A stretch of DNA of 64,000 bases from JACNKV01 sp964422145 (GTDB lineage Bacteria > Fidelibacterota > Marinisomatia > Marinisomatales > JACNKV01), in the NCBI GenBank assembly GCA_964422145.1, contig CAYQZV010000004.1:66888-130887 (forward strand), in the 5' to 3' direction. Positions within the stretch are counted from its first letter, which is position 1; every line of letters starts with the position of its first letter. The notes under the pieces were generated by a model. It saw only the letters and a list, made by a program, of their open reading frames with translations, made no database searches and had not been told where the DNA came from. Below, one piece after another: positions 8,799 through 16,812 of the stretch. Made by a program: the position numbers and the translations under genes.

Positions 8799-10073
8799 TT
8801 AAATGATCCCTTTGTCAAAGAAAAAACCGAAACGCTCATAAACAGCAGTTGCAATATAATGACTGCCGAAAATCAGCCCCGGTTTATCGTCTGAAATTGT
8901 CTCTTCTAATCGTTGAATGGCATGGATAAATTCATCGTCTCGAATCGTGGGAATTCTCACTTGACTCATCGATGCTTCCAGTGCATCAGCACTCATCAAT
9001 CCGGTTTCGGGGCACGATGTCACAATCAGGGATGAAAATCCTTCTGACAAAATGGAATGCATTTTCTGCAATTCTTTGTCAGCTTTCAGCACAAAAACAC
9101 CGACCGGTTTTTCTGTGTATTGATTTTTCAGCCAGCGTAAAACGGCTTGAATTCCGTGTTCATTATGAGCCACATCATAATAAATCGGACGGTCAGAACT
9201 TAGACGTTGTATCCGCCCCGGCCATTGTGTTTTTTGCAGGCCGGCATTGATCGTTTCTGAGGCGATATCGGGTATAAACTCACGAACCGTTGAAATAGCT
9301 GTCGCTGTGTTCAGGGCTTGATATTCCCCCAACAATGGAGTGACAAATGTCTCGTTTTGATATAAAAATTCTGTTCCGTTTAATCCGGTTTGTATAATAC
9401 GAAGGTCTTTCTGTTTCACCTGGTGAATCGGGGCGAATCTTTCTTTGGCCGTTTTCAGGATCACATGTTCTGCTTCCCGCTGTTGTTCCGCTAAAATCAA
9501 CGGCGTGGACGGTTTGATGATTCCGGCTTTTTCACCGGAAATTGATGTCAGTGTATCGCCTAAAAACTCCGTGTGGTCCATTCCGATCGGTGTGATCACC
9601 GTGATCTCAGGAACAATGACATTTGTTGAATCCAATCTCCCCCCGAGTCCTGTCTCAATAACGGCAACATCCACCCGGCATTGTTTGAAATAACTGAATG
9701 CCATCGCCGTCGTCGTTTCAAAAAATGTGGATTGAATTTCTTCGATATCGTGCTGATGCTGCTGAACAAAGTCAATAATATCATTGTCTGAAATTGGAAT
9801 GCCGTTTACACGGATTCGCTCATTAAACTTGATCAAATGCGGCGATGTATAAAGTCCGACCGTCAATCCCTGCTCTCGAAGCATAGATGCGATCATGGTG
9901 CAAGTGGAGCCTTTTCCGTTTGTTCCGGCAACGTGAATAGCGCGAAACGTATCCTCTGGATGTTGGCATCGTTTTAATAATTCTTTTGTGTGACCGAGGC
10001 CGACCTTGATCCCCTTTCGCTCTAAACCGAAAAGATATTGAAGAAGGGGATCAATCGATTTATCAGTGACCAA
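8799..10073 (-). CDS. folC: Bifunctional folylpolyglutamate/dihydrofolate synthase
   Basis: FolC ligates glutamate to dihydropteroate or folates in the cytoplasm. The 424-residue protein shows the Mur-ligase-like P-loop 'HVAGTNGKGSTCTMI' near residue 45, 'GLYTSPHLIKFNERIRVNG', the magnesium/ATP region 'ETGLGGRLDSTN' near 140 and 'HTEFLGDTL', with the C-terminal rossmann-like domain starting after 'WPGRIQ' and 'DVAHNEHG'. The start is a TTG at 10073 because no ATG or GTG occurs between the upstream stop and the conserved N-terminus. It follows murI by about 34 nt. Confidence 0.94.
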   Translation of the reverse strand: MVTDKSIDPLLQYLFGLERKGIKVGLGHTKELLKRCQHPEDTFRAIHVAGTNGKGSTCTMIASMLREQGLTVGLYTSPHLIKFNERIRVNGIPISDNDIIDFVQQHQHDIEEIQSTFFETTTAMAFSYFKQCRVDVAVIETGLGGRLDSTNVIVPEITVITPIGMDHTEFLGDTLTSISGEKAGIIKPSTPLILAEQQREAEHVILKTAKERFAPIHQVKQKDLRIIQTGLNGTEFLYQNETFVTPLLGEYQALNTATAISTVREFIPDIASETINAGLQKTQWPGRIQRLSSDRPIYYDVAHNEHGIQAVLRWLKNQYTEKPVGVFVLKADKELQKMHSILSEGFSSLIVTSCPETGLMSADALEASMSQVRIPTIRDDEFIHAIQRLEETISDDKPGLIFGSHYIATAVYERFGFFFDKGII

Positions 10074-10107
10074 AGGGGTTATCTCGAAAATAAATTAAAG
10101 CGGAAAG

Positions 10108-10911
10108 TTATGGAAGATGTACGGTCTGAGCTTCATGAATCGTTTCACCGAGAAACCGTTCCGCAACCACTTGAAACCGAGCCGGTAAGTCTGTCACAAA
10201 ACACTGTAAGGCTCCGCTTTCACTTCGTTCTGAAAACAGTTGATTCTCTTTTAAAATATCATCTGTCTTTTCTGCGACGACATCTGCGGAATCGACCAAC
10301 GTAACCTGATTGTCAAGAGCACGGCGAATGGACGGTTTTAATAACGGATAATGCGTACATCCAAGGATCAGTGTATCAATGGATTTATTTTTCATCTCAT
10401 CCAAATACTCATGAACGATTAAATCCGTGGCAGGCTCGTTTAACCATCCTTCTTCGACAAGCGGAACAAACAGCGGGCAGTCCTTACTTTCCACCTGAAT
10501 TGCTTCATCCTGCTGAAGAAGACCATTCTGATAAGCACCGGAGGAAATGGTGGCAATGGTGCCGATCACACCGACATGCCGGTTTTTCGTCACGCGTAGA
10601 GCCGCATCCACACCGGGTTCAATTACGCCGATCAATGGAACTGAAATAGATTGCTGCAGTACATCCAGCGCTAAAGCGGAGGCCGTATTGCAGGCAACCA
10701 CAATCATTTTTGCGCCTTTTTCTATCAGAAACTCAGCGATCTGAAGTGAATATTCCTGAATGAGTTTTTGGCTTTTGTTTCCGTACGGGACCCGCGCGGT
10801 ATCACCTAAATACACGACCGATTCATTCGGAAGGATTTTCCGAATGGCTTTGACAACTGTTAATCCGCCTAAGCCGGAATCAAATACACCAATGGGTTGA
10901 TCATTTAACAT
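10108..10911 (-). CDS. murI: Glutamate racemase
   Basis: MurI makes D-glutamate for peptidoglycan. The 267-residue protein carries the three family motifs: 'IGVFDSGLGGLTVVKAI' with the catalytic Asp/Ser, 'VVACNTASALAL' with the first catalytic Cys near 75, and 'LILGCTHYPLL' with the second catalytic Cys near 185. 'LGDTARVPYGNKS' is the usual glutamate-binding loop. It sits between the cell-wall amidase gene and folC on the same strand, 15 nt downstream of the amidase, which fits a cell-wall cluster. Confidence 0.96.
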   Translation of the reverse strand: MLNDQPIGVFDSGLGGLTVVKAIRKILPNESVVYLGDTARVPYGNKSQKLIQEYSLQIAEFLIEKGAKMIVVACNTASALALDVLQQSISVPLIGVIEPGVDAALRVTKNRHVGVIGTIATISSGAYQNGLLQQDEAIQVESKDCPLFVPLVEEGWLNEPATDLIVHEYLDEMKNKSIDTLILGCTHYPLLKPSIRRALDNQVTLVDSADVVAEKTDDILKENQLFSERSESGALQCFVTDLPARFQVVAERFLGETIHEAQTVHLP

Positions 10912-10926
10912 CGTTTTCCTAATAGA

Positions 10927-12408
10927 CTATCCTTCTGCCAATACTTTTTCCCGCGATTTTTTAAATTGAACTATCGCTTTGTAAATGCCTTCTGCTACCT
11001 GCTGACGATAAGCTGCTTTTTTCAGTTTCCTTTCTTCACTCGGATTAGATAAAAACCCAACTTCAACCAAAACATTCGGCATGCTTGCCCCGATCAGCAC
11101 ATAAAACCCCGCCTGCTTCACACCGCGGTTTTTTGACGTAATCTTTTTCGATAATTCTGATTGAACAATGGCAGCAAAATCTTCACTTTCTTTCATAAAC
11201 ATGGCTTGGGCCATTGTCGCCATGATCAAATTTTCTCCGGTAAGGGATTCGTATTTCTTTTTCCCGGTTTTTTCCAAACTGATCACCGCATTTTCCCGAG
11301 AGGATACTTCGATGGCATCATCCGTTTTACCCGGACGCAGTAAATAAGTTTCATAGCCCTTCACATTACGATTCGGATTCGCATTGACATGGATACTGAC
11401 AAATAATTTTCCGTCATTTTCGTTCGCTATTTTTGTTCGCTTCCACAATGGGATGAACACATCTTCATCTCGGGTATACACCACTTTTGTCCGCGTATTT
11501 TTTTCGAGCATCATTCCGACACGCTTCGTGATATCGAGCGTAATGTCTTTCTCTTTAGTACCATATTTCCCGACGGTTCCGCCGTCTTTCCCGCCATGCC
11601 CTGCATCAAGGATAACCGTATCCATTCTCCAGCGGTTTTTAACGGAATTGATTCGAGCTGCACTTTTTGACAACGGACTGCGCAATGTCACTACGATCTC
11701 ATTCGGATCATGGCTTTGGTAAAACTCATACCCTTCAATGTCTGATCGGAGTTTTAACGCCAGCTGAACGGATTCATCCATTTGATCATAGGTAACTAAC
11801 TGAACCACACCACGGGTTTCAGTCCTCTGCAGCTCAGCCGCATCAACAAGTCCGCCGTTAATCGTCACATAAAACCACCCGTTTTGATGCTTAAAAACGC
11901 TGATGTCCCCCTCGTTAAAAAATTTGCTTGTCTTGATCCTCAGAATCGTTCCGTTGGCTTTTTCATCAATAGCCAAGGAGTTGATATTGAATCGGGTCAA
12001 TTGAAATTCAAGGATCTGTTTGTAAGAATCGTAATGAATCCCCGGTAACGCAGTTGACCGCAAGATGGCAAAAAAAGCTTCAGCGGGGAGAAAAATATCA
12101 TCCGATTTTTTGATGGCTGAAACGGGCATTTGAAAAACGGTTCCGTCAACAATCACATATCCGGATTCCGCAGAAATTTTAATGCGATGGTCACCGATAT
12201 ACAGAACGATTTTTTCCCGCTCTTCATTTTTATACAAATGCGTCGATAAAATACGCGCCAAATCATTGACGGAAACATACGTTCCGGTCATTTTCGACAG
12301 GGTGCGAAGTTCATCTTCGAGTTGTTCTGTACGGTTCACGACTTGGATTGAAGCAGCCGCCGTGCTCACAAACATCAGGATAAAAAGAATATATCTGCGG
12401 ATATTCAT
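10927..12408 (-). CDS. N-acetylmuramoyl-L-alanine amidase (Amidase_3)
   Basis: This periplasmic zinc amidase cleaves the bond between N-acetylmuramic acid and L-alanine, commonly for daughter-cell separation. A signal peptide covers about residues 1-20. Residues 40-260 form a non-catalytic region with copper-amine-oxidase-N-like and AMIN-like features ('YVSVNDLARILS', 'IFLPAEAFFAILRS'). The catalytic Amidase_3 domain runs from about 265 to 485: 'VILDAGHGGKDGGTVG' with a zinc His, 'KEKDITLDITKRV' with a zinc Glu, 'LFVSIHVNANPN' with the second zinc His and 'VLVEVGFLSNP' with the catalytic Glu. It is cotranscribed with murI, 15 nt apart. Confidence 0.94.
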   Translation of the reverse strand: MNIRRYILFILMFVSTAAASIQVVNRTEQLEDELRTLSKMTGTYVSVNDLARILSTHLYKNEEREKIVLYIGDHRIKISAESGYVIVDGTVFQMPVSAIKKSDDIFLPAEAFFAILRSTALPGIHYDSYKQILEFQLTRFNINSLAIDEKANGTILRIKTSKFFNEGDISVFKHQNGWFYVTINGGLVDAAELQRTETRGVVQLVTYDQMDESVQLALKLRSDIEGYEFYQSHDPNEIVVTLRSPLSKSAARINSVKNRWRMDTVILDAGHGGKDGGTVGKYGTKEKDITLDITKRVGMMLEKNTRTKVVYTRDEDVFIPLWKRTKIANENDGKLFVSIHVNANPNRNVKGYETYLLRPGKTDDAIEVSSRENAVISLEKTGKKKYESLTGENLIMATMAQAMFMKESEDFAAIVQSELSKKITSKNRGVKQAGFYVLIGASMPNVLVEVGFLSNPSEERKLKKAAYRQQVAEGIYKAIVQFKKSREKVLAEG

Positions 12409-12461
12409 AGCATGTAATTTATCTTTTCGAATGTTTCAGGAGCAAGGTCAGAACCAACGAA

Positions 12462-14246
12462 TTACAAATTCGCTTCCACCATCAACGCATAGTCATATAA
12501 ATCCAGTGTAAACGATTCTGTTGATTGCATTGAAAAACGTATCCCAAAGCAATAACGTGGTCGATCAATCATCACCTTCCCGGACAGCGAAACACCTGTC
12601 TTTGCATACATTCGGCTCATCATTTCTCCCGGAAGATTCAAATTCCAAATGTATATTCTTGAAGGGTAACCCTCTACCTTTGTGATCACGGATTGAGCCC
12701 AAATTGAAAGCCATTGTTGTTTATACCCTGTTTGTACTTCTGTGCCGTATCCTTTTTCACCGCAGGATGCTGTCGCGACCCACTGTCCCTTCAAATTCCA
12801 ACCGTTTTCCCATTTTCTTTTGATCCAAATTTTGATGGTCTCTCTTTTTATAGATGAAGGATTGGTTTCGGTCCAATTTCCTCCGTCTTCCGCTGATTTA
12901 TCTTCTGCTTTCCATTGAAATCGTAATTCAGTTTGGTTTTTCTTCCAATCCGCACGAATCCCGTTTTCATACCCAAATCTCGGTGCGGTGTTCACCTCCG
13001 AAAACCAGTCACCGAATGCTGTGATCTTTATTTTTCCTGCGGATAGTTTCAATCCCTGATAAAGGCCGTTTTCTCCATGAGGAACACCCGACCACTCGGC
13101 CACCGGGTTGGATCGCAGTCCTGTATAACCATTGGGATAATATCGAGCAGAAAAAATATAGCTGAGACCTTTTTGCTTGAAGATTACTCCGGACATCATT
13201 CCGATTGTTTCATTTATTTTGCATACTTCGCTAAATAATTTGCCTGAATCTGACAATCTTCTTTCACCAAATACGGATACCGAATAGGTTGATTCAACAG
13301 TACTCTGTGTCTCCCATTTTCCGTAGGAACTAACAACTCCAAAATAGGATGTCGAACGAGAGGCGGTCCACATCCCTGCAAATGTTGCCTCTTTAATCTG
13401 GTTTTTTCTTGAAACGGAAAGGTCTGTATCGTGATAACCAGTATGACTCAAATGAATCCCAGTTTCATCAGTATAACCGTCATGAAAATTAGTTCCGGCA
13501 GAGACTGTCCACTGCCCAAAATCAGTTAATGTTGAAACCCCGATTCCGCGAAATGCCCAAGACTCGTGACTCGAACGGTATGCCAATAATCCTTTTCCGT
13601 GTCGATGCAAGATATTAATCGTTTCAAATCCTTTCTGCTTCGGAAATCCTCCCCAAAGGTTTAATCCGTACCCCGCCTTGATTTGATGGTCGCCAATAAT
13701 CCAACGATGTTTTTTTGTTGATCCTGTTATATAGGCGGAACCAAAATCGATAATATTATTCTCCCCGGGATCACGCTCCGCAATCAATCCTGCTTGAAGT
13801 GATTCGCTTTTCCCCCGCATGCGCCATTGGTATTTTGTGTCATCGCGACTCACCATCATTTGTCTGATCCAAATCGCATTGGATGTGTTTATTGTTTTAC
13901 TCCCGATGATAAGGAGAAGCGCCTTACACGGTTCAGATAAATGAGGAAGGTTCGCTAAATCTTTAAGAGTGTTAATCTCATAATGCTGATCCAGAATAGT
14001 AATGTCTTCATCCGTGATAAAAGATAACGATTCCACCAGCGGAAACCATATCTCCTTTTCATAAATATAGGGCAGCTGTTCGATAATAATTTGTTCATCT
14101 TCAGAAATTTGATCTTCAGGATCAAGCCCCAAATCGGATATCAAAATTTCCGTCGAACCACGTAACCCAATATTAATGATGCAAAGACATACCCACGCTG
14201 ACCTGATGAGATAGTTGATTGATGTTTTGATTAAGTGCTGCTGCAT
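12462..14246 (-). CDS. Secreted protein with HhH-like N-terminus and barrel-like C-terminus
   Basis: No named family is recognised for the whole protein. From ATG 14246 it has a signal peptide ending near 'INIGLRGS' and an acidic helical segment ('DEDITILDQHYEINTLKDLA') that resembles the helix-hairpin-helix region at the front of some FCB outer-membrane proteins. Roughly 450 residues follow with alternating aromatic/polar beta strands (for example 'KHRWIIGDHQIKAGYGLNLW'), suggesting an outer-membrane barrel. In-frame starts at 14264 (ATG) or 14282 (GTG) are possible. Any of these overlaps the upstream barrel gene by more than 70 nt in another frame, unusual for same-strand neighbours. Both probably function in the outer membrane. 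Confidence 0.75.
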   Translation of the reverse strand: MQQHLIKTSINYLIRSAWVCLCIINIGLRGSTEILISDLGLDPEDQISEDEQIIIEQLPYIYEKEIWFPLVESLSFITDEDITILDQHYEINTLKDLANLPHLSEPCKALLLIIGSKTINTSNAIWIRQMMVSRDDTKYQWRMRGKSESLQAGLIAERDPGENNIIDFGSAYITGSTKKHRWIIGDHQIKAGYGLNLWGGFPKQKGFETINILHRHGKGLLAYRSSHESWAFRGIGVSTLTDFGQWTVSAGTNFHDGYTDETGIHLSHTGYHDTDLSVSRKNQIKEATFAGMWTASRSTSYFGVVSSYGKWETQSTVESTYSVSVFGERRLSDSGKLFSEVCKINETIGMMSGVIFKQKGLSYIFSARYYPNGYTGLRSNPVAEWSGVPHGENGLYQGLKLSAGKIKITAFGDWFSEVNTAPRFGYENGIRADWKKNQTELRFQWKAEDKSAEDGGNWTETNPSSIKRETIKIWIKRKWENGWNLKGQWVATASCGEKGYGTEVQTGYKQQWLSIWAQSVITKVEGYPSRIYIWNLNLPGEMMSRMYAKTGVSLSGKVMIDRPRYCFGIRFSMQSTESFTLDLYDYALMVEANL

Positions 14247-14994
14247 ATTCAATGTACAGTTCATGTCGGTTAAAAACCACACCGCAGGTTAATTCTGCGG
14301 GATCTGAACAAAATCCGGATGAAATTCCAAGTCCATCAATTGGGAAATATATCACGCCAAAACTAAATCGTTTTTGATAGTCCAGCTCATGCATCCATTG
14401 GATGGATGCAAATAACCCCTCATATAATTCTTTGCTGATCCCCGTGATCATTCCCTGTGACAATGACTCTTTGTCTTCACCTACAGTCGGGGCGTTGATG
14501 TTTTGGAGAGCCGTTGTCCAGTAAAGTCCGTCCATAATCTGAAAGCGCCAAGAGAGATTGAGTCCGGCGGTTATGTCAGACCCATAATGTTTAATGTAAA
14601 GTTGATACAAATTGATTGAAGCACCGACCACTAATTTTTCATTCCAAGCATGCCCAAAAGAGATACCTAAAATCGTTTCCCGACAAATTGGGTTCCCAAA
14701 GGTTCCACCCACTATTCCGATATTCACATTTTTTAAATGTAATGTCCCGGCACCATATCCGTATTGCAAGTCCGGCTGATTAAACAAACGCCCCCATGAA
14801 ACTTCAGCCGTTTTGTTTGACTGCATCACTAGTGCGGGATGTGTGAGTATATCCAATGGGTGTACAATCGGTAACTCAATGCTTCGCCCGGTACTCATTC
14901 TCATGGTTGAATAGGGTTTATGTTCGAATGCTCCAAAGCATTGCGAGATGAGTGTGATCCATAACATCACACATAAAGTCCATTTATGTTTCAT
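14173..14994 (-). CDS. PorV/PorQ-like outer-membrane protein
   Basis: The 273-residue protein has a signal peptide (about residues 1-21, ending in 'CFGAF') followed by repeated short amphipathic strands. The pattern 'LPIVHPLDILTHPALVMQSN' resembles the 'NPA' N-terminal region of PorV/PorQ and FadL-type barrels, and the last residues 'HQVSVGMSLHH' form a plausible terminal strand. Family membership is by resemblance only. Its 3' end overlaps the start of the next gene, so the two are likely translated from one message. Confidence 0.68.
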   Translation of the reverse strand: MKHKWTLCVMLWITLISQCFGAFEHKPYSTMRMSTGRSIELPIVHPLDILTHPALVMQSNKTAEVSWGRLFNQPDLQYGYGAGTLHLKNVNIGIVGGTFGNPICRETILGISFGHAWNEKLVVGASINLYQLYIKHYGSDITAGLNLSWRFQIMDGLYWTTALQNINAPTVGEDKESLSQGMITGISKELYEGLFASIQWMHELDYQKRFSFGVIYFPIDGLGISSGFCSDPAELTCGVVFNRHELYIEYAAALNQNINQLSHQVSVGMSLHH

Positions 14995-15018
14995 ATAGTT
15001 TACAGGTTAAAGAATAAA

Positions 15019-15051
15019 AAAATAGCGCCCCTATTTCAGAGGCGCTATTTT
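15019..15051 (-). terminator. Strong rho-independent terminator after the mini membrane genes
   Basis: The arms AAAATAGCGCC (15019-15029) and GGCGCTATTTT (15041-15051) pair perfectly over 11 bp with an 11-nt loop. Read on the minus strand the stem is followed by a run of eight T residues. It begins about 15 nt after the stop of the second small membrane protein gene. Confidence 0.92.
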
Positions 15052-15065
15052 CAGGTGTGTTTGGC

Positions 15066-15281
15066 TTACTTCTTCTGATACCACATTGCTATGATGATCA
15101 ACGCCAGTAATCCAGCCAATCCGCCTTCACCGAATTGACCAACTACTCGTCCAATACCGGCTATTACTCCGAAGTAGTCATCGAAAAGAATTCCGACGAT
15201 TACGCCGACGACGATTAGCGTTTTTAGTAATTCCACTAAATCACCGAGCCATTTATTAACGAATTCTAAAGCGTTTTTCAT
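15066..15281 (-). CDS. Mini membrane protein, second of a tandem pair
   Basis: From ATG 15281 this is a 71-residue protein. An earlier in-frame ATG (15293) exists, but the near-perfect GGAGGAA ribosome binding site lies between the two and 5 nt before 15281, so 15281 is the real start. It has an amphipathic N-terminal helix ('ALEFVNKWLGDLVELL'), a hydrophobic segment ('TLIVVGVIVGIL'), a glycine-rich linker ('GVIAGIGRVVGQFGEGG') and a second hydrophobic helix ('LAGLLALIIIAMWY') ending in lysines. It is clearly related to the preceding 69-residue protein. No family or function is recognised; inner-membrane location is inferred. Confidence 0.85.
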   Translation of the reverse strand: MKNALEFVNKWLGDLVELLKTLIVVGVIVGILFDDYFGVIAGIGRVVGQFGEGGLAGLLALIIIAMWYQKK

Positions 15282-15325
15282 TTGTTCCTCCATTAATCTG
15301 TAATTAACAGATTTATCTTATGTGG

Positions 15326-15535
15326 TTAGTCCAGAAAAGAAATAAAGAACAGCAGGGCTAATAAGCCCGGGAATCCTCCATCAAGAAATGCATTGACTAA
15401 GTCAACGATTCCACCAATAGGATCAAACCCTGTTGCGTAAATGATGTTCGCAAAAACAAAGAGTACTACTAACCCTTTGATTAAGCTTACAATTCCTTGG
15501 ACTACGTTTTGCACTGTTGCACTTACGTCAGCCAT
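15326..15535 (-). CDS. Mini membrane protein, first of a tandem pair
   Basis: This 69-residue protein has a consensus AAGGAGGT ribosome binding site 5 nt before ATG 15535, among the strongest in the window. The layout equals that of its downstream neighbour: an N-terminal amphipathic helix ('VQNVVQGIVSLIKGL'), a hydrophobic stretch ('VVLFVFANIIYATG'), a Gly/Asp-containing middle ('DPIGGIVDLVNAFLDGG') and a C-terminal hydrophobic helix ('FPGLLALLFFISFLD'). Shared features are 'L(I/L)K-L-VV', a conserved Phe/Gly middle and 'GG--GLLAL'. Strong translation signals plus a strong terminator suggest high expression. Pilin-, holin- or scaffold-like roles are all conceivable, and none is supported. 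Confidence 0.85.
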   Translation of the reverse strand: MADVSATVQNVVQGIVSLIKGLVVLFVFANIIYATGFDPIGGIVDLVNAFLDGGFPGLLALLFFISFLD

Positions 15536-15563
15536 AATTACCTCCTTGGTTTGTTTATCAACA

Positions 15564-15592
15564 AAAATGGGGGCACTTCATTCCCCCATTTT
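15564..15592 (-). promoter_or_regulatory. Stem-loop upstream of the mini membrane genes
   Basis: The arms AAAATGGGGG (15564-15573) and CCCCCATTTT (15583-15592) form a perfect 10-bp stem with a 9-nt loop. It lies about 29 nt before the start codon of the 69-residue protein and about 95 nt after the stop of the glycosyltransferase gene on the same strand. On the minus strand the stem ends in five T residues, so it could terminate the glycosyltransferase transcript. It could equally be a stabilising 5' hairpin in the small-gene message, because no promoter fits in the short space after it. Confidence 0.6.
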
Positions 15593-15687
15593 AACAAGTC
15601 TTTATGAATTATGTAATTTTTGCTGTGTTTTAATCATTCAATAAACGGAATTTACACAAAATTCAAGATATTACAACATTTTTTATA

Positions 15688-16812
15688 TTAAACATGATTT
15701 TGAGGATAAATCTTGTCTAATAATAATCTGATATTCGTTTGATTAGAGTACCGTCTTTCTAAAACACTTTTTCTTTTTTGTAATAATGTTTCAGAGAATT
15801 CTTGTTTCATACATTTCAAAACAGCCTGTTTCATTTCGTCAGCAGAATCAGCAATAACACAGCACGAATCCAAATCAGAATCAGTTACCATATTTGTATT
15901 GACTATACAGTGTCTGCCGTTATACAAAGCGTTGATCACTTTTAATTTAATTCCCGTAGCTTGAAATGTGGGTAGAATATTGACTTGAGCATTGATCACT
16001 AAATTCTGTAATTCTTCTGGAGAAACATCTCTCATCACAACAATATTCGGCAGTTTATCCGCAGCGGAAATCAATGCTTTTGAGGGCTTGCGACCAGCAA
16101 TAATGAGTTGAATTTCTAGATCATTAAAAATCTCTTTCATTAAAAACATGGCTGCTTTTTCATTTTCACTGACAGAAAGATTCCCATGATACAATGCATA
16201 ATTACCGATGCTTTTAGCTACGCTTACCATTGTGTTTCCGTGAAATATCGGTAAATGAAAAACAGAAGGATATTTCGTTGAAAGATACTGCGTGTCATTC
16301 TCTGAGATTGCCGCAATAAAGTCTGCCTTTAACAAGATGTTTTCAAACGCTTCCAGTTTTTTACTCTCGGAATTGAAGTAAAATTTTTTCCATTGATCCG
16401 ACACAGCCTTTGATAATTGATCGTAATAGTGGTGTTCAATATTATGTGTGCGTACGATTTTGATCCGGTCTTTCAATCGATGATCATTCAAATAGTAACA
16501 GGAATGAAGTCCTTCAAACAGAATCGGATCATCGTTTTTCAATAAATTGTTGATCACAGATCTGTTTGATCGAGATGCAACAACAAATGGTTTCCGACAT
16601 AAATATAAAAACGGATTTCTGAATCGGCGGTAGTAGTAAACATTGGCACAGATATCATTCAGTTCTTTGGGCTGATATCTTCCGTAATGAAAGCAATGCA
16701 TATCAATCTCAACGCCCATTTTGTGGAGAGACTTTAGTTTAAAATAGACATCGATCGCTCCGCCGTAATCCGGAGGATAAGGGACATCAAATGAAACAAC
16801 ATTCAATCTCAT
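15688..16812 (-). CDS. Glycosyltransferase (GT4/GT1-like, GT-B fold)
   Basis: The 374-residue cytoplasmic protein has the two-domain GT-B plan. An N-terminal acceptor domain starts 'MRLNVVSFDVPYPPDYGGAI', a typical 'PPxxGG' loop of sugar-nucleotide GTs. The C-terminal donor domain has 'YALYHGNLSVSENEKAAMFL', 'IIAGRKPSKAL', and 'GIKLKVINALYNGRHCIVN', the position where family members carry the EA-type nucleotide-sugar motif. Its start overlaps the upstream glycosyltransferase by 4 nt (ATGA). It likely adds a sugar in surface polysaccharide assembly; donor and acceptor cannot be told. Confidence 0.85.
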   Translation of the reverse strand: MRLNVVSFDVPYPPDYGGAIDVYFKLKSLHKMGVEIDMHCFHYGRYQPKELNDICANVYYYRRFRNPFLYLCRKPFVVASRSNRSVINNLLKNDDPILFEGLHSCYYLNDHRLKDRIKIVRTHNIEHHYYDQLSKAVSDQWKKFYFNSESKKLEAFENILLKADFIAAISENDTQYLSTKYPSVFHLPIFHGNTMVSVAKSIGNYALYHGNLSVSENEKAAMFLMKEIFNDLEIQLIIAGRKPSKALISAADKLPNIVVMRDVSPEELQNLVINAQVNILPTFQATGIKLKVINALYNGRHCIVNTNMVTDSDLDSCCVIADSADEMKQAVLKCMKQEFSETLLQKRKSVLERRYSNQTNIRLLLDKIYPQNHV

